From assembly GCF_034651555.1 (NCBI RefSeq), contig NZ_JAYEEQ010000028.1, positions 1 through 33,955 on the forward strand: a DNA stretch of 33,955 nucleotides. The letters are read 5' to 3'. The stretch's first letter is position 1. Each line of letters begins with the position of its first letter. Both the position numbers and the translations under genes were made by a program. This document shows, piece by piece, positions 15,505 to 23,832 of the stretch. The notes beneath the pieces were generated by a model. The model saw only the letters and a program-made list of their open reading frames with translations, did not search any database and was not told the origin of the DNA. Origin of the DNA: Aurantibrevibacter litoralis. Its GTDB lineage: Bacteria; Bacteroidota; Bacteroidia; Flavobacteriales; Flavobacteriaceae.

Positions 15505-17799
15505 ATGGTGTTACGTATGAAAAACAAAACCGCTGCATTAATTCTCTTGTTCCTTATTTTAGCCATTTATTGGGGCTTTAGATCGGCTATGCCTGTTTAC
15601 AAGAATGACAAAATGGTATCAGAAGCACTTTTTTCTACAGATAGGGCAATGGTCCATGTAAAAAATATGTCGCAAGAACCGCACGCGGTGGGTTTCCCTG
15701 GGCATAAAGCGGTTCGTGCGTATCTCGTGTCAGAATTAAAGAAATTAGGGCTAGAACCCACGCTACAAGAAGGGTATACTGCCGGCGATTGGGGTAATGT
15801 AAGCAAAGCCATAAATATTATGGCACGCATTAAAGGATCGGGGAATGGAAAGGCATTGGTGCTACTGTCTCATTATGACAGCAATCCGCACTCGTCTTTT
15901 GGCGCTAGTGATGCCGGTAGTGGTGTGGCCACTATACTAGAAGGTATCCGTGCCTTTATTGCTGAGGGTAAGACTCCTAAAAATGATATCATTGTATTGT
16001 TTACAGATGCAGAGGAATTAGGACTTAATGGAGCCGATTTATTTGTAAGTCAACATCCATGGGCCAAAGAGGTGGGTTTGGTTCTTAATTTCGAGGCAAG
16101 AGGTAGTGGTGGTCCCGGTTATATGCTTATGGAGACCAATCGGGGTAATGCCAAACTTATTGCAGAATTTACAAAAGCCAATCCTCAATTCCCGGTGGCC
16201 AATTCGTTGGCCTATAGCATTTATAAAATGCTGCCAAATGACACGGACTTGACTGTTTTTAGAGAAGATCGGGATATTGAAGGGTTTAATTTCGCTTTTA
16301 TTGACGACCATTTTGATTATCATACCGCTCACGATTCTTATGACCGGTTAGACAAGAATACGTTGGCACATCAAGGAAGTTATCTTATGCCGTTACTGGC
16401 CTATTTTAGTACTGCAGACCTAAGTGACATGAAAAGCCTTAAAGACGAGGTCTATTTTAATTTTCCTTTTTTTGGTTTAGTTTCCTACTCTTTTGATTTA
16501 ATTATACCTCTATTCTGGCTAGCCGTTGTCTTTTTTATAGTGCTTCTTGGGTATGGATTTTTTAAAAAGAAGTTAAAAATTAAAGAAGTAGCCCTAGGGT
16601 TTTTACCACTATTTATGGCATTGTTTGTAAACGGACTTGTGGGTTTTTATGCATGGAAAGGCTTACAGCGTGTATATCCGGAATATCGCGATATGCTTCA
16701 TGGCTTTACCTATAATGGCTATACGTACATTATGGCCTTCGTGTTTTTTTCTGTAAGCAGTTGTCTTTGGTTTTACCATCGCTTTGGTAAATTGGCCGTG
16801 TCGCAACTTTTGGTAGCCCCGTTATTTTTATGGTTATGTATTTGTGGCGCCATCGCTTTTTATCTTCCGGGCGGTAGTTATTTTATCTTGGCCGTATTTG
16901 GGTTGATGGGTTCCCTTGTTGTAGTGATGCATCAAAAAGAACCGCATCCTTTAGTATTATTATTTTTGGCACTTCCGACCCTTTGGATTTTTCCATCCCT
17001 TATAAAAATGTTTCCGGTGGCCTTGGGTCTTGGTTTAATGATTTCTACTACCCTTATGACCACCCTCACCTTTTTCTTGCTACTCCCGCTTTTCGGATTT
17101 TTCAAACAAAAACGAATGCTGTCATATATTACGGGTATATTGTTTTTTGGATTTATGGTTTCTGCACATATCAATGCCGATTTTACGCCAGAAAACCCAA
17201 AACCTAGCAGTTTACTTTATGTGCTAAATGCCGATACCAACACTGCCCAATGGTCAACGTACGATCATGTCCCTATACCGTGGAACAAAAATTATTTAGG
17301 GAGTTCTTTTACGAAACCAAAAACCAATGCATATTCTTTAGGTAGTAAATATGGCACGGGATATACCTTTGTAGCAGATGCCCCCAAAAAAGCAATACCC
17401 CTACCCGATATTGAAAAAATAAAAGACTCTGTAATGGGAGATATGCGCGTACTTGCGATTTGCGTCCGGCCGCAGCGTAATGTAAACAGACTCGAAATTT
17501 ATAGCAATACCACATCCATCCTTGAAGCATCCGTAAATGGGATTCCTTTATCTTCCTACTATTTAGAACATAGAACGTCACAGAAACTTATTACGCATTA
17601 TATCACGGATAACGAAGCCACAGAACTGGAAGTGCGCATCCCTAAGAATGAAATTTTAGAATTGAAACTGTACGAAGCTTCGAACGACCTTTTGAGCAAT
17701 CCCCTTTTTACGATACCCCCAAGGCCGGACAATAGTATACCGATGCCTTTTGTAGTAAACGATGCTATTTTAATAGAAAAAACCATACGCTTTGAATAA
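15505..17799 (+). CDS. Membrane-bound M28 family zinc aminopeptidase
   Basis: This 764-aa co-catalytic zinc peptidase starts with a membrane anchor (about 9-26). The M28 catalytic domain spans about 40-310. Metal ligands and catalytic residues are H123 (SHYDSNPHS), D136 (GASDAGSG), the E170-E171 pair (DAEELGLNG), E197 (NFEARGSGGPG) and H276 (YHTAHDSYDRLD). About eight hydrophobic segments follow (330-580). A C-terminal domain of about 180 residues is probably exposed outside the cytoplasm. This is the layout of Fxna/ERMP1-like membrane M28 proteases and their bacterial relatives. An alternative start at M5 (15517, MKNKTAALILL) would also give a complete anchor. The stop overlaps the following SDR gene by 8 nt, implying coupled translation. 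Confidence 0.93.
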   Translation: MVLRMKNKTAALILLFLILAIYWGFRSAMPVYKNDKMVSEALFSTDRAMVHVKNMSQEPHAVGFPGHKAVRAYLVSELKKLGLEPTLQEGYTAGDWGNVSKAINIMARIKGSGNGKALVLLSHYDSNPHSSFGASDAGSGVATILEGIRAFIAEGKTPKNDIIVLFTDAEELGLNGADLFVSQHPWAKEVGLVLNFEARGSGGPGYMLMETNRGNAKLIAEFTKANPQFPVANSLAYSIYKMLPNDTDLTVFREDRDIEGFNFAFIDDHFDYHTAHDSYDRLDKNTLAHQGSYLMPLLAYFSTADLSDMKSLKDEVYFNFPFFGLVSYSFDLIIPLFWLAVVFFIVLLGYGFFKKKLKIKEVALGFLPLFMALFVNGLVGFYAWKGLQRVYPEYRDMLHGFTYNGYTYIMAFVFFSVSSCLWFYHRFGKLAVSQLLVAPLFLWLCICGAIAFYLPGGSYFILAVFGLMGSLVVVMHQKEPHPLVLLFLALPTLWIFPSLIKMFPVALGLGLMISTTLMTTLTFFLLLPLFGFFKQKRMLSYITGILFFGFMVSAHINADFTPENPKPSSLLYVLNADTNTAQWSTYDHVPIPWNKNYLGSSFTKPKTNAYSLGSKYGTGYTFVADAPKKAIPLPDIEKIKDSVMGDMRVLAICVRPQRNVNRLEIYSNTTSILEASVNGIPLSSYYLEHRTSQKLITHYITDNEATELEVRIPKNEILELKLYEASNDLLSNPLFTIPPRPDNSIPMPFVVNDAILIEKTIRFE

Positions 17800-18601
17800 A
17801 ACGATCGGAATTATAGGTTGTGGCTGGCTGGGATATCCCTTGGCTAAGACTTTTGTGCAAGAAGGGTACACCGTGCACGGGAGCAGTACTTCTCTTGAAA
17901 AATTAGAACGGCTGCAACAAGCAAATATACGGCCTTATCATATTGAATTAAGTGCAACGCAAATTAAAGGCGATATCGCTGCCTTTTTAAAGAATGTGAG
18001 CATCCTCATCGTTAATGTACCGCCCAAATTAAGAGGCGCACACAATGAAAATTATGTAGCCAAAATGGAATTGCTTGCCACGGCTCTAAAGGTTTCCTCT
18101 GTTACAAAGGTATTGTTTGTGAGCAGCACTTCGGTTTATGGTGATAGTACCGGAACTGTAACAGAACAAACCCCAACCCAACCCAATACAGAGTCCGGGA
18201 AGCAATTAGTTGCCTCAGAACAGTTGTTTTGGAAAGCCCAAACTTGGCGAACTACGATTGTCCGTTTTGGTGGATTAATAAATGATGAACGGCATCCTGT
18301 ACATCATTTGGCGGGAAAAAAGGGACTTTCCAATGGCAATGATGTGGTAAACCTTATTCATTTAGACGATTGTATCCGGATTTTAAAGGCCATTATAGAG
18401 GATCAATTTTGGGGAGAAATATGCAATGCCGTTTATCCTTATCATCCTTCTAAAAATGAATATTATTCGCAAATGGCTCAGCAAAAAGGGCTAGAATTAC
18501 CGGAATACACGTCAAATAACGCAACACAAAGTAAAAGAGTGCTCTCGAGTCGGCTGTTATTTGTTAAAAAATTCAACTTTAAGACCTACATTGGCGGTTA
18601 G
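17792..18601 (+). CDS. NAD(P)-dependent epimerase/dehydratase-like SDR (YeeZ-like), TTG start
   Basis: This 269-residue short-chain dehydrogenase/reductase-like protein has an N-terminal Rossmann motif GCGWLGYPLAK (about 9-19) preceded by NKTIGII. Strands and loops typical of extended SDRs follow: ILIVNVPP, KVLFVSSTSVYGDSTGTVTE, and VVNLIHLDDCIRIL. No clear YxxxK pair is visible in the usual place, as in YeeZ-like proteins whose activity is unknown. The start is a TTG at 17792 inside the end of the M28 gene. An in-frame stop at 17774-17776 leaves no ATG, and translation from TTG gives a perfect Rossmann N-terminus. The overlap implies coupling to the M28 peptidase gene. Confidence 0.88.
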   Translation: MNKTIGIIGCGWLGYPLAKTFVQEGYTVHGSSTSLEKLERLQQANIRPYHIELSATQIKGDIAAFLKNVSILIVNVPPKLRGAHNENYVAKMELLATALKVSSVTKVLFVSSTSVYGDSTGTVTEQTPTQPNTESGKQLVASEQLFWKAQTWRTTIVRFGGLINDERHPVHHLAGKKGLSNGNDVVNLIHLDDCIRILKAIIEDQFWGEICNAVYPYHPSKNEYYSQMAQQKGLELPEYTSNNATQSKRVLSSRLLFVKKFNFKTYIGG

Positions 18602-18723
18602 TTCACCACATCTAGGCTTATTTTCACAACAAATTGGGCACACAACTGTTAAGATATCGTTGATATTAAAGGTTTTATCGATGAAATACATAACTTTATA
18701 TCAACATAAAAAATCAGATTACC

Positions 18724-19098
18724 ATGGAAAATTCAAATCTAAATGGGAGAATTCTGATGGAATTGGAAAGTTTAATCTCCCGCAGTTGCACCAACCAAAA
18801 AAGACCGAAATTTGTACAGGAACTGCATGTAGCACTCTTAAAGAAATGCTATAATGCTGCGGATGTTACCATAGATTACCACCGAAAAAGGGTAGTCATG
18901 GATATTGTAATGGACGATCATTGTTACGATCCAAAAAAGGTAAACCTATCCTTGCCTTTGCTTAGGGCAAACCTTTTTTACAGGAGTTTGGCCGATTTTT
19001 TAAAATCGTGTATACTCAAAGATCGAAAGAGTTTGGCATTTTATGCGCAACTTATTCAATCCTTTAAAAATGAGCCCACAAGGTTGGCGGTGATTTAA
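18724..19098 (+). CDS. Small protein of unknown function
   Basis: This 124-residue protein is unrecognised by me. It is basic, cysteine-containing and predicted helical, with segments such as KFVQELHVALLKKCYNAADV and LPLLRANLFYRSLADFLKSCILKDRK. It has no signal peptide or membrane segment. Support for coding comes from a strong terminator 36 nt after the stop, from the ATG at 18724, and from TAACTTTA just upstream (near 18690), which resembles a -7 box. A longer overlapping frame at 18561-18854 has a much less protein-like composition and starts inside the SDR gene, so I take it as a shadow. Confidence 0.6.
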   Translation: MENSNLNGRILMELESLISRSCTNQKRPKFVQELHVALLKKCYNAADVTIDYHRKRVVMDIVMDDHCYDPKKVNLSLPLLRANLFYRSLADFLKSCILKDRKSLAFYAQLIQSFKNEPTRLAVI

Positions 19099-19133
19099 TT
19101 ACATTGAAAATACCTATTTTATACCCGTATAGC

Positions 19134-19158
19134 AAGGATGCCTTTAGGCGTCCTTTTT
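19134..19158 (+). terminator. Intrinsic terminator
   Basis: AAGGATGCC (19134-19142) pairs with GGCGTCCTT (19147-19155) as a 9-bp stem with one G-U pair and a TTTA loop, followed by TTTTT (19154-19158). This is a classical Rho-independent terminator for the small gene at 18724-19098. Confidence 0.85.
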
Positions 19159-19209
19159 ATTTGTGCTTCGATTATAGGTTTCTTTAACACAATACTTAAA
19201 ATATTTTTA

Positions 19210-19217
19210 TAGTTTTG
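19210..19217 (+). promoter_or_regulatory. -7 promoter box of the TPR-protein gene
   Basis: TAGTTTTG is an exact TAnnTTTG match 17 nt before the ATG at 19235. The predicted leader is about 10 nt. Confidence 0.5.
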
Positions 19218-19234
19218 GCACAAAATAATTAAAG

Positions 19235-19927
19235 ATGAAGAAATTACTATGTGCCTTAGCGCTGAGTACAGGATTCTTAGTCAGTGCGCAAACAAAAACC
19301 GAACTGGAAAAACACTTTGAAGCCTTTTATACGGAAATGAGACTACAAGGTGATGTAGATGGCGTTATCAATGCCTTAACGCATTTAAATGTACTTACAC
19401 CCTCTAAGGAGCGTAGAGATACCTTGGCTTATATTTATGCGAATGACAACCGGCATATGCAAGCCTTAAATACCATTGGTATTGAAAAAAACGAATCCGA
19501 TTCGGATCTTGCCGTACAAGTGAAGGCCATTTCTTTAAAAGCGCTAAACCAGCCTAAAAGAGCCTTGGAACATTTTGAATTGCTTCATAAACGAGTGCCT
19601 AACCCCTATTTGGCTTATGAATTGGCCGATCTTAAAATTCAGACAGGAGATAATACCGGTGCATTAGATAATATTACCTACGGTTTGGCCAATACCAAAG
19701 ACGACATGAAGTATGCTTTTTATGAGCGCCAAGAACCTTATGAAGTGCCTTTAAAAGCCGCTTTTATTCACCTAAAGGCCTTGGTAGAATACAATATGGA
19801 TAAAACTAAAATAGATGTTGCCTTAGCTTCCATAGAAGAGGCCTTGCGCATAGATCCTAATTTTAATTTAGCAAGTTTAAGCAAACAGGCCTTACAGTCC
19901 TTAAAAAACCCGCCCAAAGAAGAGTAA
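19235..19927 (+). CDS. Exported TPR-containing protein
   Basis: This 230-aa protein has a signal peptide (1-19, KKLLCALALSTGFLVSAQ) and a helical-repeat body. TPR-like units are visible at DGVINALTHLNVLTPSKERRDTLAYIYAND, VKAISLKALNQPKRALEHFELLHKRVPN, PYLAYELADLKIQTGDNTGALDNITYGL, and IDVALASIEEALRIDPNFNLA. TPR proteins mediate protein-protein contacts, so it is probably a periplasmic scaffold or accessory factor. No catalytic domain is present and no partner is indicated by its neighbours. It has its own promoter and terminator and is therefore monocistronic. Confidence 0.85.
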   Translation: MKKLLCALALSTGFLVSAQTKTELEKHFEAFYTEMRLQGDVDGVINALTHLNVLTPSKERRDTLAYIYANDNRHMQALNTIGIEKNESDSDLAVQVKAISLKALNQPKRALEHFELLHKRVPNPYLAYELADLKIQTGDNTGALDNITYGLANTKDDMKYAFYERQEPYEVPLKAAFIHLKALVEYNMDKTKIDVALASIEEALRIDPNFNLASLSKQALQSLKNPPKEE

Positions 19928-19946
19928 TTGCGTGAAAAATTAGTTA

Positions 19947-19972
19947 TAAAAGCGGGTGTTCACCCGCTTTTA
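19947..19972. terminator. Bidirectional intrinsic terminator between convergent genes
   Basis: TAAAAGCGGGT (19947-19957) and ACCCGCTTTTA (19962-19972) form an 11-bp perfect stem with a GTTC loop. The A/T ends supply a T-run on both strands, so it should stop transcription from either side. The TAA stop codon of the minus-strand gene (19970-19972) lies within the stem. Confidence 0.85.
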
Positions 19973-20485
19973 TTCATTTGTAGTTTTTCCTTTTTTTAAA
20001 GAAAGCAGTAGCAGACTATCGCGCTCTTTTTTTAACGCTACCACTTCGTTAACATTGTCATTGGGGATGTCAATAGACAATACATAATGTGCCACTTTCC
20101 ACTCTCCTCGGATCTTTTGCAAAACCCCGGAACCTCGGCAAATGCCCATTTGAGTATCCAACAATTCATCAAACCATGAGAAAGCATGGGTTGCACCTAG
20201 ATAAACATGACGTTGCATTGGCGTGAAACTCCATGCCTTACCGTTGTCAAAATAGGGTTTTGAAAATGCTTTAAATGCTTCTAAGGCCCAATTTTCGGAG
20301 GCATCGGTTCCCACAAAGACCCCGTCATCCGTCATAAGGCCAAAATAGGTTTCAAAATTGGCTTCGGATGCTGCTTTATGCCATGCGTCTATGGTTTCAT
20401 TTATGATACGTTTTTCGGTTTCTTCTTGCGCATTTAGGAAAGAAAAAATCAAAAAGAACAGGCTAAACCATTGCTTTTTATTCAT
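19970..20485 (-). CDS. Exported SnoaL-like/NTF2-fold (DUF4440-type) protein
   Basis: This 171-residue protein has a signal peptide (1-19, KKQWFSLFFLIFSFLNAQ) followed by one NTF2-like cone-shaped domain: IINETIDAWHKAASEANFETYFGLMTDDGVFVGTD, YFDNGKAWSFTPMQRHVYLG, AFSWFDELLDTQMGICRGSGVLQKIRGEWKVAHYVLSI. The family (SnoaL-like, DUF4440) includes ligand-binding proteins and small isomerases, and the function here cannot be read. It starts 8 nt inside the end of the upstream lipoprotein gene (ATGAATAA overlap), so the two are translationally coupled. It ends in the shared bidirectional terminator. Confidence 0.85.
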   Translation of the reverse strand: MNKKQWFSLFFLIFSFLNAQEETEKRIINETIDAWHKAASEANFETYFGLMTDDGVFVGTDASENWALEAFKAFSKPYFDNGKAWSFTPMQRHVYLGATHAFSWFDELLDTQMGICRGSGVLQKIRGEWKVAHYVLSIDIPNDNVNEVVALKKERDSLLLLSLKKGKTTNE

Positions 20486-20972
20486 TTAAAATCAGTTTTG
20501 CGTCGAGAGTATTATGTACAATTACATTAAATTGCTGGCAAAAGGCATTGTAGGCGGTGAGCATTTCAATTATAAATTCTTGATTATCTATCCGATACTC
20601 TAAATTACCTTTAATTTTTAAAATATATGTTTTTAAAACCTTCTGCCTACTTTTTACTTGGTTCCTATTAAATAGTTCTGGATAATCGGATGCTTCTAAA
20701 AGCTTTTGTTTTTCAATTAAATCTTCCATAACCAGCTTTAGGTCTTCTTCATTAGCGATCCTGTACAGAGCGTCAAAACTGTTTTGAAAGGCATTAAACT
20801 CCGGCCAGTTTTTTAGTATTTCATTGGCTTTAGGGTGTATATTCGTTTTTTTAGGGAATTTTTGAGTATCAAAATTAGCCTTTCCGGTGTTTTGCTGCGT
20901 AGTGGAGCCCTGCTCCTGTTTGCAGGAAATAAAGAGGATTAGGGCTACGCCGAATAGGAATAATTTGTTCAT
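20478..20972 (-). CDS. Putative lipoprotein of unknown function
   Basis: From the ATG at 20972 the protein has 164 residues and begins MNKLFLFGVALILFISCKQEQ, a signal peptide with a lipobox cysteine (FISC) at about residue 17. An upstream ATG at 21023 would add an implausible 17-residue extension and destroy the signal peptide, so I reject it. The mature part has a low-complexity linker (QGSTTQQNTGKANFD). A helical domain (PEFNAFQNSFDALYRIANEEDLKLVMEDLIEKQKLL ... MLTAYNAFCQQFNVIVHN) follows, of a kind seen in flavobacterial hypothetical lipoproteins. It is co-transcribed with the NTF2-like gene and divergent from tdh. TACCTTCG (20985-20978, minus) is a one-mismatch -7 box. Confidence 0.78.
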   Translation of the reverse strand: MNKLFLFGVALILFISCKQEQGSTTQQNTGKANFDTQKFPKKTNIHPKANEILKNWPEFNAFQNSFDALYRIANEEDLKLVMEDLIEKQKLLEASDYPELFNRNQVKSRQKVLKTYILKIKGNLEYRIDNQEFIIEMLTAYNAFCQQFNVIVHNTLDAKLILNE

Positions 20973-21002
20973 GGGAGCGAAGGTACAAATTTTAATAAAA
21001 GC

Positions 21003-21010
21003 TATCTTTA
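21003..21010 (+). promoter_or_regulatory. Candidate -7 promoter box of tdh
   Basis: TATCTTTA differs from TAnnTTTG only in its last base and lies 26 nt before the tdh ATG at 21037, in the 64-nt divergent spacer with the lipoprotein gene. Confidence 0.35.
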
Positions 21011-21036
21011 CGAACAATCTCATTAGAAATTATTTA

Positions 21037-21981
21037 ATGCAAAAATCCATTTTAATTATAGGTGCCTGTGGCCAAATTGGTACTGAACTTACCCTAGAAC
21101 TTCGAAAAAAATATCCGACCGCTACGATTGTGGCCAGTGACATTAGAAATGGTTCACAAAACCTTATGGATAGTGGTCCGTTTGAGATATTAGATGCTAC
21201 CCATTACGAAACCTTGGAAAATATTGTCATGTACTACGAAATTGAAGAGGTATATCTTATGGCGGCCATGCTAAGCGTTACTGCCGAAAAGTTTCCAAAA
21301 CGAGCTTGGCATCTTAATATGTCGTCGCTATTCAATGTGTTAGATTTGGCCAAAGAGCGGAAAATCAGTAAAGTATTTTGGCCCTCTAGTATTGCAGTCT
21401 TTGGAGCCAATACCCCAAAGCGGAATACGCCCCAGCATACTCTTATGGAACCTAGTACCGTGTATGGTATAAGCAAGCAGACCGGCGAAAGATGGTGTTC
21501 GTATTATCACGGTAAATTTGGTGTAGATATCCGAAGTGTGCGTTATCCTGGCCTTATAAGTTGGAAAACGGAACCTGGTGGGGGTACTACGGATTATGCG
21601 GTTGACATGTACCGCAAAGCCGTTACTGAAAATAAATATACGTGTTTTTTGAAACGAAATACAGAATTGCCGATGATGTACATGGATGATGCGGTACGTG
21701 CCACAATAGAATTAATGGATAATTTTCCGGAAAATATTAAGATTAGGTCATCGTATAATTTGGCAGCAATGAGCTTTACCCCGCAAGACGTTGCAAAAAG
21801 CATACAGGGGTATATCCCTGATTTTGAAATTCATTACAAGCCCGATTTTAGGCAGGCCATAGCGGATTCTTGGCCAAATAGCATGGATGATTCTTATGCA
21901 AAGAACCACTGGGGCTGGAGACCGGAGTTTAATTTGGAAAAAACAACTCAGGTAATGTTACGGAATTTAGGCACTTTCTAG
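21037..21981 (+). CDS. tdh: L-threonine 3-dehydrogenase, SDR (GalE-like) type
   Basis: This cytosolic enzyme oxidises L-threonine with NAD+ to 2-amino-3-oxobutyrate, which a CoA ligase cleaves to glycine and acetyl-CoA. The 314 residues show the Rossmann motif GACGQIG (9-15), the catalytic Y143-x3-K147 (TVYGISKQTGE), and SSIAVFG. The subfamily hallmark is RYPGLISWKTEPGGGTTDYA, as in the GalE-like threonine dehydrogenases characterised in flavobacteria. The start MQKSILIIGACG at 21037 gives a proper Rossmann N-terminus. The open frame further upstream runs antisense through the lipoprotein gene. The 3' end overlaps the convergent rimK by 15 nt with no terminator between them. Confidence 0.92.
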   Translation: MQKSILIIGACGQIGTELTLELRKKYPTATIVASDIRNGSQNLMDSGPFEILDATHYETLENIVMYYEIEEVYLMAAMLSVTAEKFPKRAWHLNMSSLFNVLDLAKERKISKVFWPSSIAVFGANTPKRNTPQHTLMEPSTVYGISKQTGERWCSYYHGKFGVDIRSVRYPGLISWKTEPGGGTTDYAVDMYRKAVTENKYTCFLKRNTELPMMYMDDAVRATIELMDNFPENIKIRSSYNLAAMSFTPQDVAKSIQGYIPDFEIHYKPDFRQAIADSWPNSMDDSYAKNHWGWRPEFNLEKTTQVMLRNLGTF

Positions 21982-23355
21982 TTCACGGAATTTCAACCGT
22001 TTTTCTATGGCTACTATTAAGGCATTGGCGATATCCTTTCCGGTGGCATTTTCAATACCTTCCAAGCCCGGGGAAGAGTTTACTTCCAATAACAACGGTC
22101 CTTTGTTAGAACGAATGATATCTACGCCTGCCACGACCAGATTCAATATCTTAGCTGCTTTTACCGCAAGTTTTTTCTCTTCTTGGGTAATTTTGATGAT
22201 TGAGGCTTTGCCACCTTGGTGCAAGTTAGCTCGGAATTCTCCTTTTTCGGCTTGGCGCTGAATGGAAGCGATCACTTTTCCATCTACCACAAAACAGCGT
22301 ATATCCTGTCCGTTAGCCTCCTTTATAAATTCTTGTACTAAGATATTGGTTTGTACACTTTTAAACGCATTTATAACGCTCTCGGCCGCCTTGTTGGTTT
22401 CTGCCAAAACGACGCCTTTCCCTTGCGTGCTTTCTAAAAGTTTAATGATAAGTGGTGCCCCATTTACCATGCGAATCAGGTCTTTTGTGTCTAAAGGGGA
22501 TTTTGCAAATCCGGTAATAGGGATGTGGATGTCATTTTTGGAAAATAATTGCGATGCAAACAACTTGTCGCGAGATTGGCTTATGGCTTCTGCCGAATTA
22601 AGGCAATACACCCCCAAATAATCAAATTGTCGTATTAGTGCACAACCGTAGAAGGTTACTGCCGGTTTAATACGGGGAATAATGGCATCAAACTCATTCA
22701 GAATATTGCCTCCTCGATACCGTATTTCCGGTGATAGTGCATCGAGTTTCATATAGGAATGTTCTACGTTTAAGAACACAATTTCATGGCCTCTGGCCTC
22801 CGCGGCCTCCATAATACGTTTATTGCTATACAGTTCCGGATTGCTTGCGAGCAAGGCAATTTTAAGTCCCGTTTTTTCCTTTATGTAGGAGGCGTACTTT
22901 TGGTTAATCTCTGTAGGGGAGATATCGCCCTTTAGAAAAAGTTCTGCCGGATTTACGACATATTTTTGATTGAGAGCCTCGCGCCCCAGTAACATGCGGA
23001 ACTCCATGGTATCTCTGTTGGCCAAGGTAAGTTCAATATCGAAAGTGTTGGAACCTAAGGTAACCGGCGTTTTTATTACCAAACGTTCTTCGGCAATACC
23101 GGAGGAGCTTTTTACCGTACGCCGATCAATTAACTTGGCTTCGCATGCTATGGTAATACTGCGATTATCTTGTAACGGATTTACATCGAACTTTACCCAT
23201 TCTACGGCACCTTTAAAAAATAGTTTTATGTTGGCGGCCTGTATGGATGAGGTTTTAGCACCAGAATCAACCCTTGCTTTAATGGCCGGGATACCCAGTT
23301 CATGAAAAAAGCACCATTCTTCGCTACCAACAATATCTAAATTATCAATTTTCAT
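21967..23355 (-). CDS. rimK: RimK-type ATP-grasp glutamate ligase with N-terminal RimB-like retropepsin domain
   Basis: This is a 462-residue fusion. Residues about 5-145 form a RimB-like aspartic-protease (retropepsin-type, formerly ATP-dependent zinc protease) domain with the DSGAKTSS motif (D30-S31-G32) and FRMLLGREALN. Residues about 160-460 are a RimK-family ATP-grasp ligase: KIALLASNPELYSNKRIMEAAEARGHE, RIKPAVTFYG, PLIIKLLESTQGKGVVLAE (ATP-binding), DIRCFVVDGKVIASIQRQA, and metal-binding LLLEVNSSPGLEGIE. E. coli RimK adds glutamates to the C-terminus of ribosomal protein S6. In other bacteria rimA, rimB and rimK are separate genes, and fusion of the two activities implies a joined ligase/protease function. 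The substrate here is inferred. It converges on tdh. Confidence 0.88.
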   Translation of the reverse strand: MKIDNLDIVGSEEWCFFHELGIPAIKARVDSGAKTSSIQAANIKLFFKGAVEWVKFDVNPLQDNRSITIACEAKLIDRRTVKSSSGIAEERLVIKTPVTLGSNTFDIELTLANRDTMEFRMLLGREALNQKYVVNPAELFLKGDISPTEINQKYASYIKEKTGLKIALLASNPELYSNKRIMEAAEARGHEIVFLNVEHSYMKLDALSPEIRYRGGNILNEFDAIIPRIKPAVTFYGCALIRQFDYLGVYCLNSAEAISQSRDKLFASQLFSKNDIHIPITGFAKSPLDTKDLIRMVNGAPLIIKLLESTQGKGVVLAETNKAAESVINAFKSVQTNILVQEFIKEANGQDIRCFVVDGKVIASIQRQAEKGEFRANLHQGGKASIIKITQEEKKLAVKAAKILNLVVAGVDIIRSNKGPLLLEVNSSPGLEGIENATGKDIANALIVAIEKRLKFRELESA

Positions 23356-23518
23356 GTCAATAAAAAAGGGTTAGCCATGGTATTGGTTGTTTGTCTTTGT
23401 GTACTAGTAACCTTGCTGTATTATGCCCAAATAGAATTTCGATTTCTTTGTTCATTGTCCCAATTAAATACACAAATCGTAAAGTAAGAAGAACTCATGT
23501 ATCAGCGAAAGTTGAAAT

Positions 23519-23830
23519 TTAATCTTCATCCTCAGCGGGATCATCTGCAATTTCTACATCAGGAATGGCATCCGGATCGTCATCATCAAAATCTTCGTAA
23601 TCGTCTTCATCGTAATTGGCCATTGTTTTCTCCAGCTTGGCACTAATTTTTACCAGATACTTAGTATCATCAGTGGTTACCTCAACGGCTTCAATGCGCT
23701 CGCCTTGCGCATTCTTAAAAGTGATGATATTGGTGTCGTCATATCCATCGGGATATTTCTCGACTAACAATTTTAGCACTTCGGGGGTAAGTTTTTTAAA
23801 GTCTACAATGACTCGTTTTAAATTGTCCAT
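23519..23830 (-). CDS. Small acidic-tailed protein, conserved in Bacteroidetes, polyamine operon
   Basis: This 103-residue protein has a structured N-terminal part (about 1-75: LKRVIVDFKKLTPEVLKLLVEKYPDGYDDTNIITFKNAQGERIEAVEVTTDDTKYLVKISAKLE) and a strongly acidic tail of Asp/Glu with little else (about 78-103). Relatives are sometimes labelled DNA primase, which nothing in this sequence supports. The ATG is 2 nt from the stop of the deoxyhypusine-synthase-like gene, so it is the last member of the polyamine operon. The acidic tail could bind cationic polyamines or basic proteins, but this is speculation from composition and location. Confidence 0.85.
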   Translation of the reverse strand: MDNLKRVIVDFKKLTPEVLKLLVEKYPDGYDDTNIITFKNAQGERIEAVEVTTDDTKYLVKISAKLEKTMANYDEDDYEDFDDDDPDAIPDVEIADDPAEDED

Positions 23831-23832
23831 AA

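Noticed and set aside
18561..18854. 97-residue open frame overlapping the SDR 3' end and the small gene
   Set aside because: It overlaps two better candidates in other frames and has an unprotein-like composition. The frame at 18724-19098 fits the promoter-like box and terminator better.
20887..21036. Extended N-terminus for tdh
   Set aside because: It would run antisense through the lipoprotein gene, and the Rossmann motif requires the start at 21037.
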